Below, one piece after another: positions 1 through 9,255 of a stretch of DNA of 64,000 bases. Both the position numbers and the translations under genes were made by a program. Source of the DNA: Terriglobia bacterium (GTDB taxonomy: Bacteria; Acidobacteriota; Terriglobia; JAIQFV01); NCBI GenBank assembly GCA_028716525.1, contig JAQUPQ010000002.1, positions 124,001 through 188,000 of the forward strand. Direction: 5' to 3'. How positions within the stretch are numbered: the first letter of the stretch is position 1; every line of letters starts with the position of its first letter. The notes under the pieces are model-generated. The model saw nothing but the letters and a program-made list of their open reading frames with translations, searched no databases and had not been told where the DNA came from.

Positions 1-279
1 GGGTTCTCCGGAATTGCGGAGATGCTTGCCCTTTTGGATTTGGCCGGGTCCCGAATTGTCGAACATCCGTCCACTTTGAGGTCGAGATGGATCGGTCGTT
101 CCAAGATGCAAGTCTCGCGACAGATATTCCGCCATTGGCGTTTATTGGGACGCATCGTGTGGTTGCGGGCAGTAAAGAAGCCCGATCGGGTCAGGGCTCG
201 AAAACTTACGACATCGACTCGACCTTTGCTGACGACCGCCTCGAGACCCTCCTCCGAGGGCAAACGAATTCGCGGATGA
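1..279 (+). CDS. GT2 family glycosyltransferase, C-terminal end (partial at window start)
   Basis: The reading frame is open from base 1 and stops with TGA at 277-279, so only the last 92 residues are visible. The segment EHPSTLRSRWIGRSKM followed by a basic, hydrophobic tail matches the end of GT2 enzymes that make polyprenyl-phosphate sugars (dolichol-phosphate mannose synthase type), where a substrate-loop 'G-x-SKM' motif precedes an amphipathic or membrane-associated helix. The catalytic N-terminal domain lies outside the window. It is followed after 34 nt by the aminotransferase on the same strand, so it is probably the upstream member of the glycan locus. A lipid-linked sugar donor would fit the GT-C enzymes downstream. 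Family assignment rests on the short motif only. Confidence 0.6.
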   Translation, partial: GFSGIAEMLALLDLAGSRIVEHPSTLRSRWIGRSKMQVSRQIFRHWRLLGRIVWLRAVKKPDRVRARKLTTSTRPLLTTASRPSSEGKRIRG

Positions 280-313
280 GGTTTTTGGGTTGAAACACCG
301 AAAGGATATTGAA

Positions 314-1555
314 GTGACCAAGGCTGTTGCCGATTTGAATCACAGGCTGGATCTTCCCTCGGATCAGGACTCCACCGGACGATCCCTGGGCCAGGAAGAG
401 ATGCAGCTTCTTCGGGAGGTGATTGAGCGAGGACACCTGAACAGCACTCGCGGCACAATGGTGGAGCGGCTGGAAAAGGAATTTGCCGCTTCCTTGGATG
501 TGAAGTATGCCTATGCCTGCGCTTCAGGCACAGCGGCCATCCATACCGCCATTGCAGCCATTAACCCCGATCCGGGAGATGAAATAATCACGTCGCCCAT
601 TACGGACATGGGAGCCATCACTCCGATTCTCTATCAGGGCGCCATTCCCGTCTTTGCTGAAGTGGACCCGCGGAGTTGGAATGTGACCGCAGAGTCGATT
701 GAAGCTTGTTTGAGTGCGCGGACCCGCGCCATCGTGGTGACCCACCTATTTGGCAATCCCTGTGATATGGATCCCATTCTGGATCTTGCGGAGCGGCGGG
801 AGATTCCTGTGATTGAAGATTGTGCCCAGGCCTACTGCGCCGAGGATCGAGGGAGGTTGGCAGGAACGATGGGCGCCATCGGATGTTTCAGTTTGCAACA
901 GGGAAAGCACATGACGGCCGGCGAAGGCGGCTTGGTGGTTACACGAAATGATCAGCTGGCGCGACGCCTGTTTCTTTTTATCAATAAAGCTTGGGGCTAC
1001 GGCGATCCTCAGCCCGATCATTATTTTCTGGCGCTGAATTATCGCCTGACGGAGCTGCAAGGCGCAGTCGCGGTGGCCCAGTTGAAAAAACTTCGCCCGA
1101 TGGTCGAACAGCGCATCACTGCGGCTTCCCAATTGACGGCGCATCTCAAAGGGGTGAGGGGCATCGAAGCGCCCGGGGTGCGACCGGAAAGCGTGCACAC
1201 GTTTTGGAAATATTGTTTGAGGGTGGACGACAAAGTTATTTCAGGAGGCGCCGCCACGCTGGCGTCACGGCTGAAGAAAATGAATATCAGCTCGGCACCG
1301 CGGTATATACAAAAGCCGGCGTTCATGTGCGAGCTGTTCCAAAAGCAGAGAACCTTTGGTCATAGCCATTATCCCTTCAATCTTGCCCGGCCTGAGGTTT
1401 TGCATTATGACCGCGAGCACTTTCCGATGACCTTCGAGGCCCTGGAACACATTTTGGTTCTTCCCTGGAACGAGCGATACACTGAAGAGCACGTGGAGCG
1501 ATTGGCGCAGGGGATTCGAACGGCAGTGGGCGAGTCTGTGGGAGGCGTCGGATGA
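314..1555 (+). CDS. DegT/DnrJ/EryC1/StrS-family sugar aminotransferase
   Basis: A PLP-dependent aminotransferase of about 413 residues that should transfer an amino group to a keto-sugar nucleotide. The sequence shows the family's GTAAIHTAI start of the PLP fold, the DCAQA aspartate motif and the lysine region QQGKHMTAGEGG, with the expected Schiff-base lysine near residue 198. The GTG at 314 is preferred because AAAGGA (301-306) lies 7 nt upstream; a TTG at 290 is also in frame but has no comparable site. The 3' end overlaps the oxidoreductase start by 4 nt (ATGA). Together with the next two genes it resembles a WbpE/WbpB/WbpD or FdtB/FdtC-type module for acetamido sugars. The exact substrate cannot be read from the sequence. 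Confidence 0.9.
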   Translation: MTKAVADLNHRLDLPSDQDSTGRSLGQEEMQLLREVIERGHLNSTRGTMVERLEKEFAASLDVKYAYACASGTAAIHTAIAAINPDPGDEIITSPITDMGAITPILYQGAIPVFAEVDPRSWNVTAESIEACLSARTRAIVVTHLFGNPCDMDPILDLAERREIPVIEDCAQAYCAEDRGRLAGTMGAIGCFSLQQGKHMTAGEGGLVVTRNDQLARRLFLFINKAWGYGDPQPDHYFLALNYRLTELQGAVAVAQLKKLRPMVEQRITAASQLTAHLKGVRGIEAPGVRPESVHTFWKYCLRVDDKVISGGAATLASRLKKMNISSAPRYIQKPAFMCELFQKQRTFGHSHYPFNLARPEVLHYDREHFPMTFEALEHILVLPWNERYTEEHVERLAQGIRTAVGESVGGVG

Positions 1556-2592
1556 ATTCGAAGATACGATTTGGAATGGTGGGGACAGGGCGGATCGCTC
1601 ACGCCTATGCCGAGGCGTTCCGCTCGTCCGAGGTGGCTGAGTTGGTGGCCGTGGCTGATACTCGTGAGGATGCCGTGCGCGCGTTTGCCGAGGAGACGAG
1701 ATGCCAAGGCTACACCCGTTATGAGGACCTGGCGAAACATCCCAGCTTGGAAGCGGTGGTGGTGTGTACGCCCCCGGTCAGTCATCCCGAGATCAGCACT
1801 CACTTCCTGGAGCGACGTGTCCATGTGATGTGCGAAAAGCCGGTGAGTATCGACATTCCGAGCGCCAAGCAAATGATTGAGACGGCGGATCGGGCCGGTG
1901 TCCTGCTGACCATGGCATCGAAGTTCCGGTATGTATCCGATGTGGTGCAGGCCAAGAGCATCGTGGCTTCGGGTGTTTTGGGCGACATCGTCCAGTTTGA
2001 AAATTGTTTTTGTGCGCATGTGGATATGGCCCGCCGTTGGAATTCGGATCCCGCCATCAGCGGGGGAGGCGTGTTGATCGACAACGGCACACACTCCGTC
2101 GACATCTTGAGATACTTTTTGGGGCCCATCGCCGAAATTAACGTCGTTGAAGGAATTCGAGAACAGAATCTTCAGACCGAAGAGACGGTATACGTCCTGA
2201 CACACAATGTGAATGGAGTCATCGGCATGCTGGATTTGTCGTGGACCATCAGCAAGAGTCAGGCCAGCTACATTCGCGTTTTTGGAACGCAAGGTTCGCT
2301 CTCGGTGGGCTGGACCGAGTCGCGTTACCGATACAACTCTTCGCGCCATTGGTTCACCTTCGGGAGCGGCTACGACAAGATTCAGGCCCTGCGCAGTCAA
2401 GTTGAAAACTTCGCCCGGGCCATTCGCGGCGAAGAAAAGTTGCTGGTGACTTCTGAAGACATTCTGGCTTCGGTGGAAGTGATTATTGCGGCCTACGTCT
2501 CCTTGCGGCAGAAGCGGTGGATCCCGATTCAATCCGCAGGAGTAATCAAGGGCGACGAAGAAGCGACGCGCCGATTGCGGGTGGTTCCATGA
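1552..2592 (+). CDS. Gfo/Idh/MocA-family NAD(P)-dependent sugar oxidoreductase
   Basis: A 346-residue dehydrogenase with an N-terminal Rossmann fold (GMVGTGRIAHAYAEAF) and the diagnostic CEKPVSIDIPSAKQM stretch, where the lysine of EKP is the family's catalytic/cofactor lysine. A GGGVLIDNGTHSVDILRYF segment contains the conserved histidine region of the C-terminal alpha/beta domain. It begins inside the stop of the aminotransferase gene and ends inside the start of the acetyltransferase gene, so translation is likely coupled. In comparable loci (WbpB-type) this family oxidises C3 of a UDP-sugar before transamination. That role is inferred from the neighbours. Confidence 0.9.
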   Translation: MNSKIRFGMVGTGRIAHAYAEAFRSSEVAELVAVADTREDAVRAFAEETRCQGYTRYEDLAKHPSLEAVVVCTPPVSHPEISTHFLERRVHVMCEKPVSIDIPSAKQMIETADRAGVLLTMASKFRYVSDVVQAKSIVASGVLGDIVQFENCFCAHVDMARRWNSDPAISGGGVLIDNGTHSVDILRYFLGPIAEINVVEGIREQNLQTEETVYVLTHNVNGVIGMLDLSWTISKSQASYIRVFGTQGSLSVGWTESRYRYNSSRHWFTFGSGYDKIQALRSQVENFARAIRGEEKLLVTSEDILASVEVIIAAYVSLRQKRWIPIQSAGVIKGDEEATRRLRVVP

Positions 2593-3242
2593 AGGCGGCA
2601 ACATTTGTCCATCCGACGGCCCTCATTGAGGAAGGCGTTCATCTGGGAGCCGGATCAACCGTTTGGGATCACGTTCACATTCGGAAGAATGCTTTCATCG
2701 GGGACGAGTGCATTCTCGGCGAGAAAACTTACATCGCGTATGACGTACGGATCGGAAATCGCGTCAAGATCAATGCCCAAGTATACATTTGCGCGGGCGT
2801 GAGTATTGAAGACGGGGTCATGATCAGCGCCAGGACCGTGTTTACAAACGACCGATTTCCCCGGGCCGCCACTTCTGATTTGCAGCATCTGCTTCCCTCC
2901 GAACCGGACGAGCATCTGGGACTAACCCGTGTCAAAGCGGGCGCCACGATCGGCGCCGGCTGCACCATCGGCAATGATTTATCCATTGGTCGATTTGCCA
3001 TGGTCGGAATGGGATCCGTGATCACTCATTCTGTCGATGATTTTCACCTGGTTTATGGCAATCCTGCACGGTCCCGAGGCGCTGTGTGCCGCTGCGGCGT
3101 TCCGTTGATCCGCTGGTCGGGGGATGAAGCGCCGACGTCTCGGAAAGTCGCCTGTAATCGGTGTGGCCTTCAATACCACATCGCGGGAATGGCCGTCACT
3201 GAAATTGAAAGGGTCGAGTCAGGAGAACCGGCACGCCGATGA
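2589..3242 (+). CDS. Left-handed beta-helix N-acetyltransferase with C-terminal zinc-ribbon tail
   Basis: About 217 residues. Hexapeptide repeats (VHLGAGSTVWDHVHI, CILGEKTYIAYDVRIG, GATIGAGCTIGNDLSIG) form a left-handed parallel beta-helix acyltransferase of the WbpD/FdtC/WlbB type, expected to acetylate the amino sugar made by the upstream aminotransferase with acetyl-CoA. The ATG at 2589 overlaps the previous stop and starts exactly at the MKAATFVHPTA helix cap; a longer frame upstream lies inside the oxidoreductase gene. The last 45 residues contain two cysteine pairs (CRCG and CNRCG) that look like a small zinc ribbon added after the helix. It overlaps the next gene by 4 nt. Confidence 0.88.
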   Translation: MKAATFVHPTALIEEGVHLGAGSTVWDHVHIRKNAFIGDECILGEKTYIAYDVRIGNRVKINAQVYICAGVSIEDGVMISARTVFTNDRFPRAATSDLQHLLPSEPDEHLGLTRVKAGATIGAGCTIGNDLSIGRFAMVGMGSVITHSVDDFHLVYGNPARSRGAVCRCGVPLIRWSGDEAPTSRKVACNRCGLQYHIAGMAVTEIERVESGEPARR

Positions 3243-4627
3243 GTGTGGATAGCATCTCAAGAGAGCGCTGGGGGATTGTGGGCGGCGGGATGTTGGGCAT
3301 GACGCTGGCCTACCGGCTTGCTCAACAGGGCAGAGATGTTACGCTGTTTGAAGCGGCCGACCACTGCGGAGGTTTGGCGAGCGCCTGGTCTTTGGGCGAT
3401 GTTGTTTGGGACCGTCACTATCATGTCATCCTGCGCTCCGACCGGTTTCTCAGATCTTTGCTGGGGGAACTGGACCTTGAGAAGGAAATCCGCTGGACCA
3501 CCACGAAAACGGGGTTTTTCACGGAAGGGCATCTCCACTCTTTGTCGAATGCCTGGGAATTTCTTCGATTTCCCGCGTTGAACTTGTGGGATAAAACGCG
3601 GCTTGCTGTCACCATCCTGCATGCAGCTCATCTGAAAGACTGGCAGGGATTGGAGCACATTCGGGTCGATGAATGGTTGCGACGATGGTCCGGAAAACGA
3701 GCGACCGAAAAAATCTGGATTCCCCTGCTTCGAGCCAAGCTGAGCGAAAATTACACCAAGGCTTCGGCTGCTTTTATTTGGGCTATTATCCAAAGAATGT
3801 ACGGAGCGCGAAGATCGACCCGCCGGGTTGAAGAGTTTGGATATGTGCCGGGAGGTTACGCGCGCATTCTGGATCGTTTTGCGACGGCCCTGGTCGAGGC
3901 GGGCGTACGCGTGCGACCCCGCAGTCGGGTGAAGCAGCTCCGGGCCCTGAACGGAGGAGTACGAGTTGCCTTGGATGACGGGCATGTTGAAATGGTGGAC
4001 CGGTGCATTGTTACAGCGGCAGCACCGCAGGCTGAACGCTTGTGCGAGGGCCTGAATCAGGACGAACGAGCCCGAATGAGGGGAATTACCTACCAGGGTG
4101 TAGTTTGCGCTTCTCTTCTTCTCAAACAGCCTTTGTCAGAGTTTTACATAACCAACATCACCGATTCGAATATTCCATTTACGGCCGTGATCGAAATGTC
4201 GGCCTTGGTGGACCGGAGTCTGCTGAACGGAAAGACACTCGTCTATCTGCCGAAGTACGTTGTTCCCGACAGTCCCTGGTTCGAGAAAGACGAAGCGGAA
4301 ATCCGTGAATGTTTTTTCGAGGGGATTAAGAAAATTCATCCGTCTTTTGGTCCCGAACAAGTCGAGGCGTTTCGCGTGTCTCGAGTTCGATATGTTCTTC
4401 CGATTTCGACACTGGGATATTCAGAGGGCGTCCCCAACAAGAAATCCTCTGTTCCGGGTCTTTATATTGTCAACTCCGCCCACATTCTTAATGGAACGCT
4501 CAATGTGAATGAGACTGTTCAACTGGCGGAACAATCGATCAAGGAAATGTTGTCGGCCGGGCAGGCGGTCTCAATTGAGAATGCAGGTTATGAAATCAAG
4601 AAAACCCTTCGCCAGTCTGTCGCTTGA
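3239..4627 (+). CDS. FAD-dependent amine-oxidase/UDP-galactopyranose-mutase-like oxidoreductase
   Basis: 462 residues with an N-terminal dinucleotide-binding motif (GIVGGGMLGMTLAYRL, then FEAADHCGGLASAW) typical of NAD(P)-binding Rossmann/FAD proteins of the amine oxidase and protoporphyrinogen oxidase/UGM superfamily. A C-terminal LYIVNSAHILNGTLNVNE segment corresponds to the second FAD-contact region. It starts 4 nt inside the acetyltransferase gene and its end overlaps the deacetylase start. Homologues next to glycosyltransferases are commonly annotated as FAD-dependent oxidoreductases of polysaccharide clusters; the substrate may be a sugar nucleotide or a lipid-linked sugar. No specific reaction can be assigned. 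Confidence 0.82.
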   Translation: MSVDSISRERWGIVGGGMLGMTLAYRLAQQGRDVTLFEAADHCGGLASAWSLGDVVWDRHYHVILRSDRFLRSLLGELDLEKEIRWTTTKTGFFTEGHLHSLSNAWEFLRFPALNLWDKTRLAVTILHAAHLKDWQGLEHIRVDEWLRRWSGKRATEKIWIPLLRAKLSENYTKASAAFIWAIIQRMYGARRSTRRVEEFGYVPGGYARILDRFATALVEAGVRVRPRSRVKQLRALNGGVRVALDDGHVEMVDRCIVTAAAPQAERLCEGLNQDERARMRGITYQGVVCASLLLKQPLSEFYITNITDSNIPFTAVIEMSALVDRSLLNGKTLVYLPKYVVPDSPWFEKDEAEIRECFFEGIKKIHPSFGPEQVEAFRVSRVRYVLPISTLGYSEGVPNKKSSVPGLYIVNSAHILNGTLNVNETVQLAEQSIKEMLSAGQAVSIENAGYEIKKTLRQSVA

Positions 4628-5615
4628 TTTGGATAACCTGTGGTCGTATATGAAGACGCACGGGGATTCCGGCTGGCATAGTTTTCCCTCCTATTTGCCC
4701 ACCTTCATCCCTTCTGTGTTGAAGCTCCTCCGGGAACACGAGGTGCGGATTACCTTTTTCGTTGTGGGTCAAGACGCTGCTCTGGGGAAAAACCGCGAGG
4801 CGTTGCAGCAATTGAAGTCTGATGGGCATGAGATAGGGAACCACTCTTTCAACCACGAGCCCTGGATATCGCGATATTCGAAGGCTGAGATCGATCGGGA
4901 GATTGCTCTTTCTGAAGAAGAAATTGAGCACTGCACGGGGATGAAGCCTCGAGGTTTCCGCGGCCCCGGATTTGCATGGAGCCCGGACCTGCTGGAGGTA
5001 TTGGCGCTACGCGGATATTTGTATGATGCTTCCACTTTGCCCACTTTCCTGGGACCGCTTGCCCGGTTGTACTATTTCCGTTCCACGAAAATGGATGGGC
5101 CGGAAAGGGACCGCCGAAAGGAACTTTTTGGGCATGCTCGAGATGGCTTCCGTCCGGCCACGGCGTTCCGATGGAAGCTTGATTCCGGAAATTCGATTCT
5201 CGAAATTCCAGTCTCCACGATGCCGTTGTTTAAGATTCCGTTTCACCTCAGCTATTTGATTTACCTGGCCGGCACTTCCGAAGCTCTAATGGTTTCTTAT
5301 TTGCGTTTGGCTTTATCACTGTGCCGGTTGACTTCTGCAGAGCCCAGTTTCTTGCTTCATCCCCTGGATTTCCTGGACGCCCACGAGTATTCACAGTTGA
5401 GCTTCTTTCCCGGCATGAAAATAAGCTCCGAACGGAAAAACCGGATTTTTACTCGTGTAATTTCCATTCTGAGAGAACACTATGATCTGGTGCCGTTGGG
5501 AGTGTATGCCGAATCGTTGAGTGGAAAGGCGCACCTGAGGGAGCTGTCGGCCCGGAAGGAATTCCGAGGAAGCCCCGGGCCGCTTCCAGACGAGTTTCTC
5601 CGGAGGGTCCACTGA
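4590..5615 (+). CDS. Polysaccharide deacetylase (NodB-homology) family protein
   Basis: About 341 residues. The NodB fold is recognisable from LSLDLDNLW (D13 and D15 as the catalytic base/metal aspartates) and HEIGNHSFNH (H85 and H89 as metal ligands), followed by RGPGFAWSPD, which corresponds to the R-x-P-G motif. It should remove N- or O-acetyl groups from a glycan; no signal peptide is evident. ATG 4590 is used; ATG 4581 in the same frame is equally possible and neither has a strong ribosome-binding site. The start lies 38 nt inside the preceding gene, which argues for coupled expression. Confidence 0.85.
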   Translation: MKSRKPFASLSLDLDNLWSYMKTHGDSGWHSFPSYLPTFIPSVLKLLREHEVRITFFVVGQDAALGKNREALQQLKSDGHEIGNHSFNHEPWISRYSKAEIDREIALSEEEIEHCTGMKPRGFRGPGFAWSPDLLEVLALRGYLYDASTLPTFLGPLARLYYFRSTKMDGPERDRRKELFGHARDGFRPATAFRWKLDSGNSILEIPVSTMPLFKIPFHLSYLIYLAGTSEALMVSYLRLALSLCRLTSAEPSFLLHPLDFLDAHEYSQLSFFPGMKISSERKNRIFTRVISILREHYDLVPLGVYAESLSGKAHLRELSARKEFRGSPGPLPDEFLRRVH

Positions 5616-5619
5616 CGCC

Positions 5620-6567
5620 ATGACCGCGCAAACTATACCTCCTGCGGTTTCGACGCCACAGGCCGAGCATCCTTCAGTTCTGTGGGCGCTGTGGACCAGC
5701 TTGCGGCCATACCAGTGGACGAAGAACACTCTCGTTTTTGGCGGTTTAATCTTTTCCCATTCGCTGTTGAATTCGGGGGCCTTGTGGACGAGTCTCCTGG
5801 CTTTTGTGTGGTTTTGTTGCGCCAGCAGCGGGGTCTACCTGCTGAACGATCTACACGACATCTCTGAGGATCGACTGCATCCCACCAAGCAGTTCCGGCC
5901 GATCGCGTCCGGAGCATTGAACCAATCGGTTGCCGCGGTAGCCTTGGTCACTTTGTTCCTGCTCTCGATTTGGCGCGGCGTCGCGCTCCAACGTGGGTTC
6001 GGCATTATTCTGATCATCTACGTTGTGTTGAACGTCAGCTACACGCTGCTTTTCAAATACGTCGTGATCCTGGATGTGCTGGTGGTGGCCGTAGGTTTTG
6101 TGTGCCGGGCCGTCGCAGGGGCCGTGGCGATAGGGGTGACCGCATCACCGTGGTTGATACTGTGTACGCTGATGCTGGCGCTGTTGGTGGCCTGCGGCAA
6201 GCGCCGGAGTGAACTGGTTCTTCTCAGCGACCAAGCGGCCAACCATCGAAAGAGTTTGAAGGACTATTCTCTGCAATTTCTGGATTTGATGATGTCGATG
6301 ACAGGCGCCTCGGTTGTCATTACCTATGCCTTATACACATTGGCCCCGGAAACCACAACACGCTTCCGCACGAGCGGGATGGTCCTGACGACACCGGCCG
6401 TAATTTACGGGGTGTTTCGCTACCTCTACCTGGTTCATAAGCGACGCGAGGGAGGCGATCCGGCGCGCCTTCTGTTGAAAGATTGGCCGACGCTGATCAA
6501 CGCGTTTCTGTGGGTGGGTCTGGTGTGCGTAATTCTGTATGGACCACGGGATTGGGTTCCGTGGTGA
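5620..6567 (+). CDS. UbiA-family polyprenyl-phosphate phosphoribosyltransferase-like membrane enzyme
   Basis: 315 residues, mostly transmembrane helices. The first aspartate-rich motif reads NDLHDISEDRLHPTKQFRP followed by IASG, which is the signature of decaprenyl-phosphate phosphoribosyltransferase (DPPR synthase) rather than of quinone-pathway UbiA enzymes. The N-terminal LRPYQWTKN also fits that branch. The family transfers phosphoribose from PRPP to polyprenyl phosphate at the cytoplasmic membrane. GGAGGG at 5602-5607 precedes the ATG. In a glycan locus it would supply a polyprenyl-linked pentose for GT-C enzymes such as those at 9256-15051. Later enzymes of the mycobacterial arabinose route (DprE1/DprE2 types) were not seen here, so the final sugar is unknown. 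Confidence 0.8.
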   Translation: MTAQTIPPAVSTPQAEHPSVLWALWTSLRPYQWTKNTLVFGGLIFSHSLLNSGALWTSLLAFVWFCCASSGVYLLNDLHDISEDRLHPTKQFRPIASGALNQSVAAVALVTLFLLSIWRGVALQRGFGIILIIYVVLNVSYTLLFKYVVILDVLVVAVGFVCRAVAGAVAIGVTASPWLILCTLMLALLVACGKRRSELVLLSDQAANHRKSLKDYSLQFLDLMMSMTGASVVITYALYTLAPETTTRFRTSGMVLTTPAVIYGVFRYLYLVHKRREGGDPARLLLKDWPTLINAFLWVGLVCVILYGPRDWVPW

Positions 6568-6632
6568 TTCACCACCCTTCGGTCGCGGCAACTCAACAAT
6601 CCTATTTGAATTCAAGGTGAGGTCAGGTAACG

Positions 6633-9254
6633 ATGTCGGAGGAGCGAATCCACCCACCGCATTTGGATTGGCTGGATCCCATCAAAGCTCTCGCGCTACT
6701 CGGGATTCTTTTGAACCATTGGGTGGAGGAATTTGGTGCCGGTCCGTGGTTCACGAATCCGGGCAACGATTGGCCGGGTCTCGCCACGCGGCTCCATTCC
6801 ATCTTCCCTCAGAACACCCATTTCATTGTTGCTCTGGTGCAGTTCTTGGGATGGCTGGGTGACAGCGGTCCAGGTGTGTTTATTCTGTTAAGTGGCTTTG
6901 GGCTGGCGTGGTCTGCTGTTCACAGTCAGAAGGGGGCTTATGACTACGGCCCTTTCCTGAAACGTCGCCTCGGGCGCCTCTTCCCCACGTATATCGCCGT
7001 TCACCTGGTTGTATTGGCGGGTTTCCTGCTTCTGCGCTCCAGCACCATGACTTTTGCGAGTCGCAGGACGCTGCTCAGTTTGCTGGGCCTGCGATTTACA
7101 GACTCACTTTTCTTTTACATGGTTCCAGCTTGGTGGTTCGTGTGGACCATACTGCAACTGTACGCGCTGTTTCCCCTATTGTGGCGCCTTATAAATCGGG
7201 TGGGACGGGGAAATTTCATTGCAATCACTTTTGGAATTAGCTTCGTTTCACGGTCAGCAGGATTGTTTCTCTCCGGCGGCCGCTATTTTTGGATGACGGG
7301 GATGTTTTGCGGCACTCGATTGGCCGAATTTGCTTTCGGCATGCTACTGGCTGTTTATTTGTTTCAAGAAAACAAGCGGAAAGCTTCGGTGCCCTCGCAC
7401 CCGAGAATCGGATGGATCTCCGCGGCGGTGTATGTGGTGGGCTTCGGATGTTCTTTAACACTGCCGGGCAGCATTGTTTCCAATCTGTTGGTCAGTGTGG
7501 GGTTGACAGGACTGTTTTACGTCGTGTGGAAAACGCTGCTCAGCAGAATCCGGGCGCTTTCGCTGTGTGTATCCTGGCTGGGAGCTGAATCCTACGCCAT
7601 CTATTTGTTTCATCAAGCACCGCTTTTGTGGACGTCTTCCTTGTTTTCAGGGCGCTTCAAGATTCATTTCATGAGTTCAATTGCTGCATTGATTGTTTCT
7701 GTCCCTGCGGCCTGGGCGATTGATCGGGTAACAAAGTTTGCGCTGGAGTTTGTCCGGCGGAGGGAAACCCTGCCGTGGCGGCGAATAATCAATTTTGCTA
7801 TTTGTTCGGGCGTGTGGGCTTCATTTGTGGCCGTTGATGATCGGTTGGGAGATCCCTGGAAATTCCGCGTGTTTGCATGGACGCTGGGCGTTTGCCTGGT
7901 TGGATTGGTACTGCTGGAATGGCAGGTGGGTGAAGAGGCACATTCTTTGGAACGATGGTTTCGATGGTCAGCTATTGCGAGCGCCTTCACTCAATTGTTT
8001 GTCGTACAGCCGCAGATGGGAGCAATGTCGCTCACGGCGGGAATTGTGTTCGCAACACTTGTGGCAGTGGCCAGGGCGTATGCGCCCAAATCCCAGCGGT
8101 CTTGGATTTATGCATTGCTGATGATGGCAGTCGTGGTTGCGCTGTTGGAATTTTCGTTGAAAAATTTTTCTCCACTTGAGGCGGGATCGTGGGGAGAGTT
8201 GCCGGCGCTTCAGATCGATCCTACATGCACTTATTCGCTGAAACCCAATCAGGTCACACGGTTGAGATACAACAACTACGATTACACCGTCCGAACCAAT
8301 TCTTATGGATTGAATTCCCCGGAAATCTCATTGAATCGGCCGACGCCGGATACCTACCGTGTTTTGGCCATAGGCGATGCGTTCACCATGCCGGAGGGGT
8401 TGGATTACGCGGAGTCCTATCCGGCCCGCCTTCAGGCATTGCTTTCTCAAAGGATGGCACCTCGCGAGGTGCAGGTGATCAATGCCGGGGTGACGGGGTA
8501 CGGGCCCCCCGAAGAGTTGCCGCAGTTAGCCGAGCTGTGTCCGCTCTTTAAGCCCAATGTGGTGGTGTATCAATTCTTCATCGATGAGTTCACTCAAGCA
8601 CTTCTGACGCGCCAGGATCGGCTGAGGGAAATTGGTCTGGATGAATCGGGCGTATCCAAAATCCAGCTCGCCTTGGAGCGTTCCCAGATCATTGCTCATT
8701 TCAACCTCTGGCAGGACAGAATCATTGCGCAATTGACAGGCCGCACCTCCCCCTGGCGGTATGGAAAAGCCCTGCTGCAGTATTATGCATTAGGTGAACA
8801 TTCCATTTACTGCACAGAGAGTCTCGAGAAGGTGCGGTACGACTTGGACCAAATGCGGCATATCGCTCGCTCCGAGGGCGCCGACTTCATTGTGGTGTTT
8901 GTGCCGGGCGCCATTGAGGTTTCGAGAGCCGAGGATATCGATTATTTTCCCAAAGGCCAGGATTTAAAGGACCGGAGCAAGTTTGACCTGAATTTACCGG
9001 AACACAATCTCCTGCGCATCGCATCGGAATTAGGAATTGAGGTCGTTAATTTAACTCCCTATCTCAGGAACGACCCGAGGCAACCTGTTTATTTTAGAAA
9101 CTCCTGGCATTGGAATGCTGAGGGGCACCGCGTGGCGGCTCAAGTGATGGCCAATGTTCTGCTGAATCCTGTTGAAATGGCCAGCCACCAGAGCATCCCT
9201 GGGCGAGCCCTTGACGAGATCGCTCCACGGATAGGCTGGCAGCCCGAACATTGA
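6633..9254 (+). CDS. Acyltransferase-3 membrane domain fused to an SGNH-like domain lacking the usual nucleophile
   Basis: 873 residues. Residues about 1-370 form an acyltransferase-3 (OafA/YrhL-type) polytopic domain, with WLDPIKALALLGILLNHW at the N terminus carrying the conserved histidine region. More membrane segments follow to about residue 515. The C-terminal third is a periplasmic SGNH-like domain: VLAIGDAFTMPEG (residues about 578-590), a GYGPPEE block and HWNAEGH (826-832). In active relatives the first block reads GDS; here the serine is alanine (A583, codon GCG). The acidic residue usually just before the final histidine is also absent (NSWHWN). It may acetylate a glycan using the membrane domain while the SGNH part only binds substrate. 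Confidence 0.82.
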   Translation: MSEERIHPPHLDWLDPIKALALLGILLNHWVEEFGAGPWFTNPGNDWPGLATRLHSIFPQNTHFIVALVQFLGWLGDSGPGVFILLSGFGLAWSAVHSQKGAYDYGPFLKRRLGRLFPTYIAVHLVVLAGFLLLRSSTMTFASRRTLLSLLGLRFTDSLFFYMVPAWWFVWTILQLYALFPLLWRLINRVGRGNFIAITFGISFVSRSAGLFLSGGRYFWMTGMFCGTRLAEFAFGMLLAVYLFQENKRKASVPSHPRIGWISAAVYVVGFGCSLTLPGSIVSNLLVSVGLTGLFYVVWKTLLSRIRALSLCVSWLGAESYAIYLFHQAPLLWTSSLFSGRFKIHFMSSIAALIVSVPAAWAIDRVTKFALEFVRRRETLPWRRIINFAICSGVWASFVAVDDRLGDPWKFRVFAWTLGVCLVGLVLLEWQVGEEAHSLERWFRWSAIASAFTQLFVVQPQMGAMSLTAGIVFATLVAVARAYAPKSQRSWIYALLMMAVVVALLEFSLKNFSPLEAGSWGELPALQIDPTCTYSLKPNQVTRLRYNNYDYTVRTNSYGLNSPEISLNRPTPDTYRVLAIGDAFTMPEGLDYAESYPARLQALLSQRMAPREVQVINAGVTGYGPPEELPQLAELCPLFKPNVVVYQFFIDEFTQALLTRQDRLREIGLDESGVSKIQLALERSQIIAHFNLWQDRIIAQLTGRTSPWRYGKALLQYYALGEHSIYCTESLEKVRYDLDQMRHIARSEGADFIVVFVPGAIEVSRAEDIDYFPKGQDLKDRSKFDLNLPEHNLLRIASELGIEVVNLTPYLRNDPRQPVYFRNSWHWNAEGHRVAAQVMANVLLNPVEMASHQSIPGRALDEIAPRIGWQPEH

Positions 9255-9255
9255 T

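Noticed and set aside
1405-2604. 399-codon frame opposite the Gfo/Idh/MocA oxidoreductase
   Set aside because: It is antisense to a clear enzyme with Rossmann and EKP motifs, and it has no recognisable domain.
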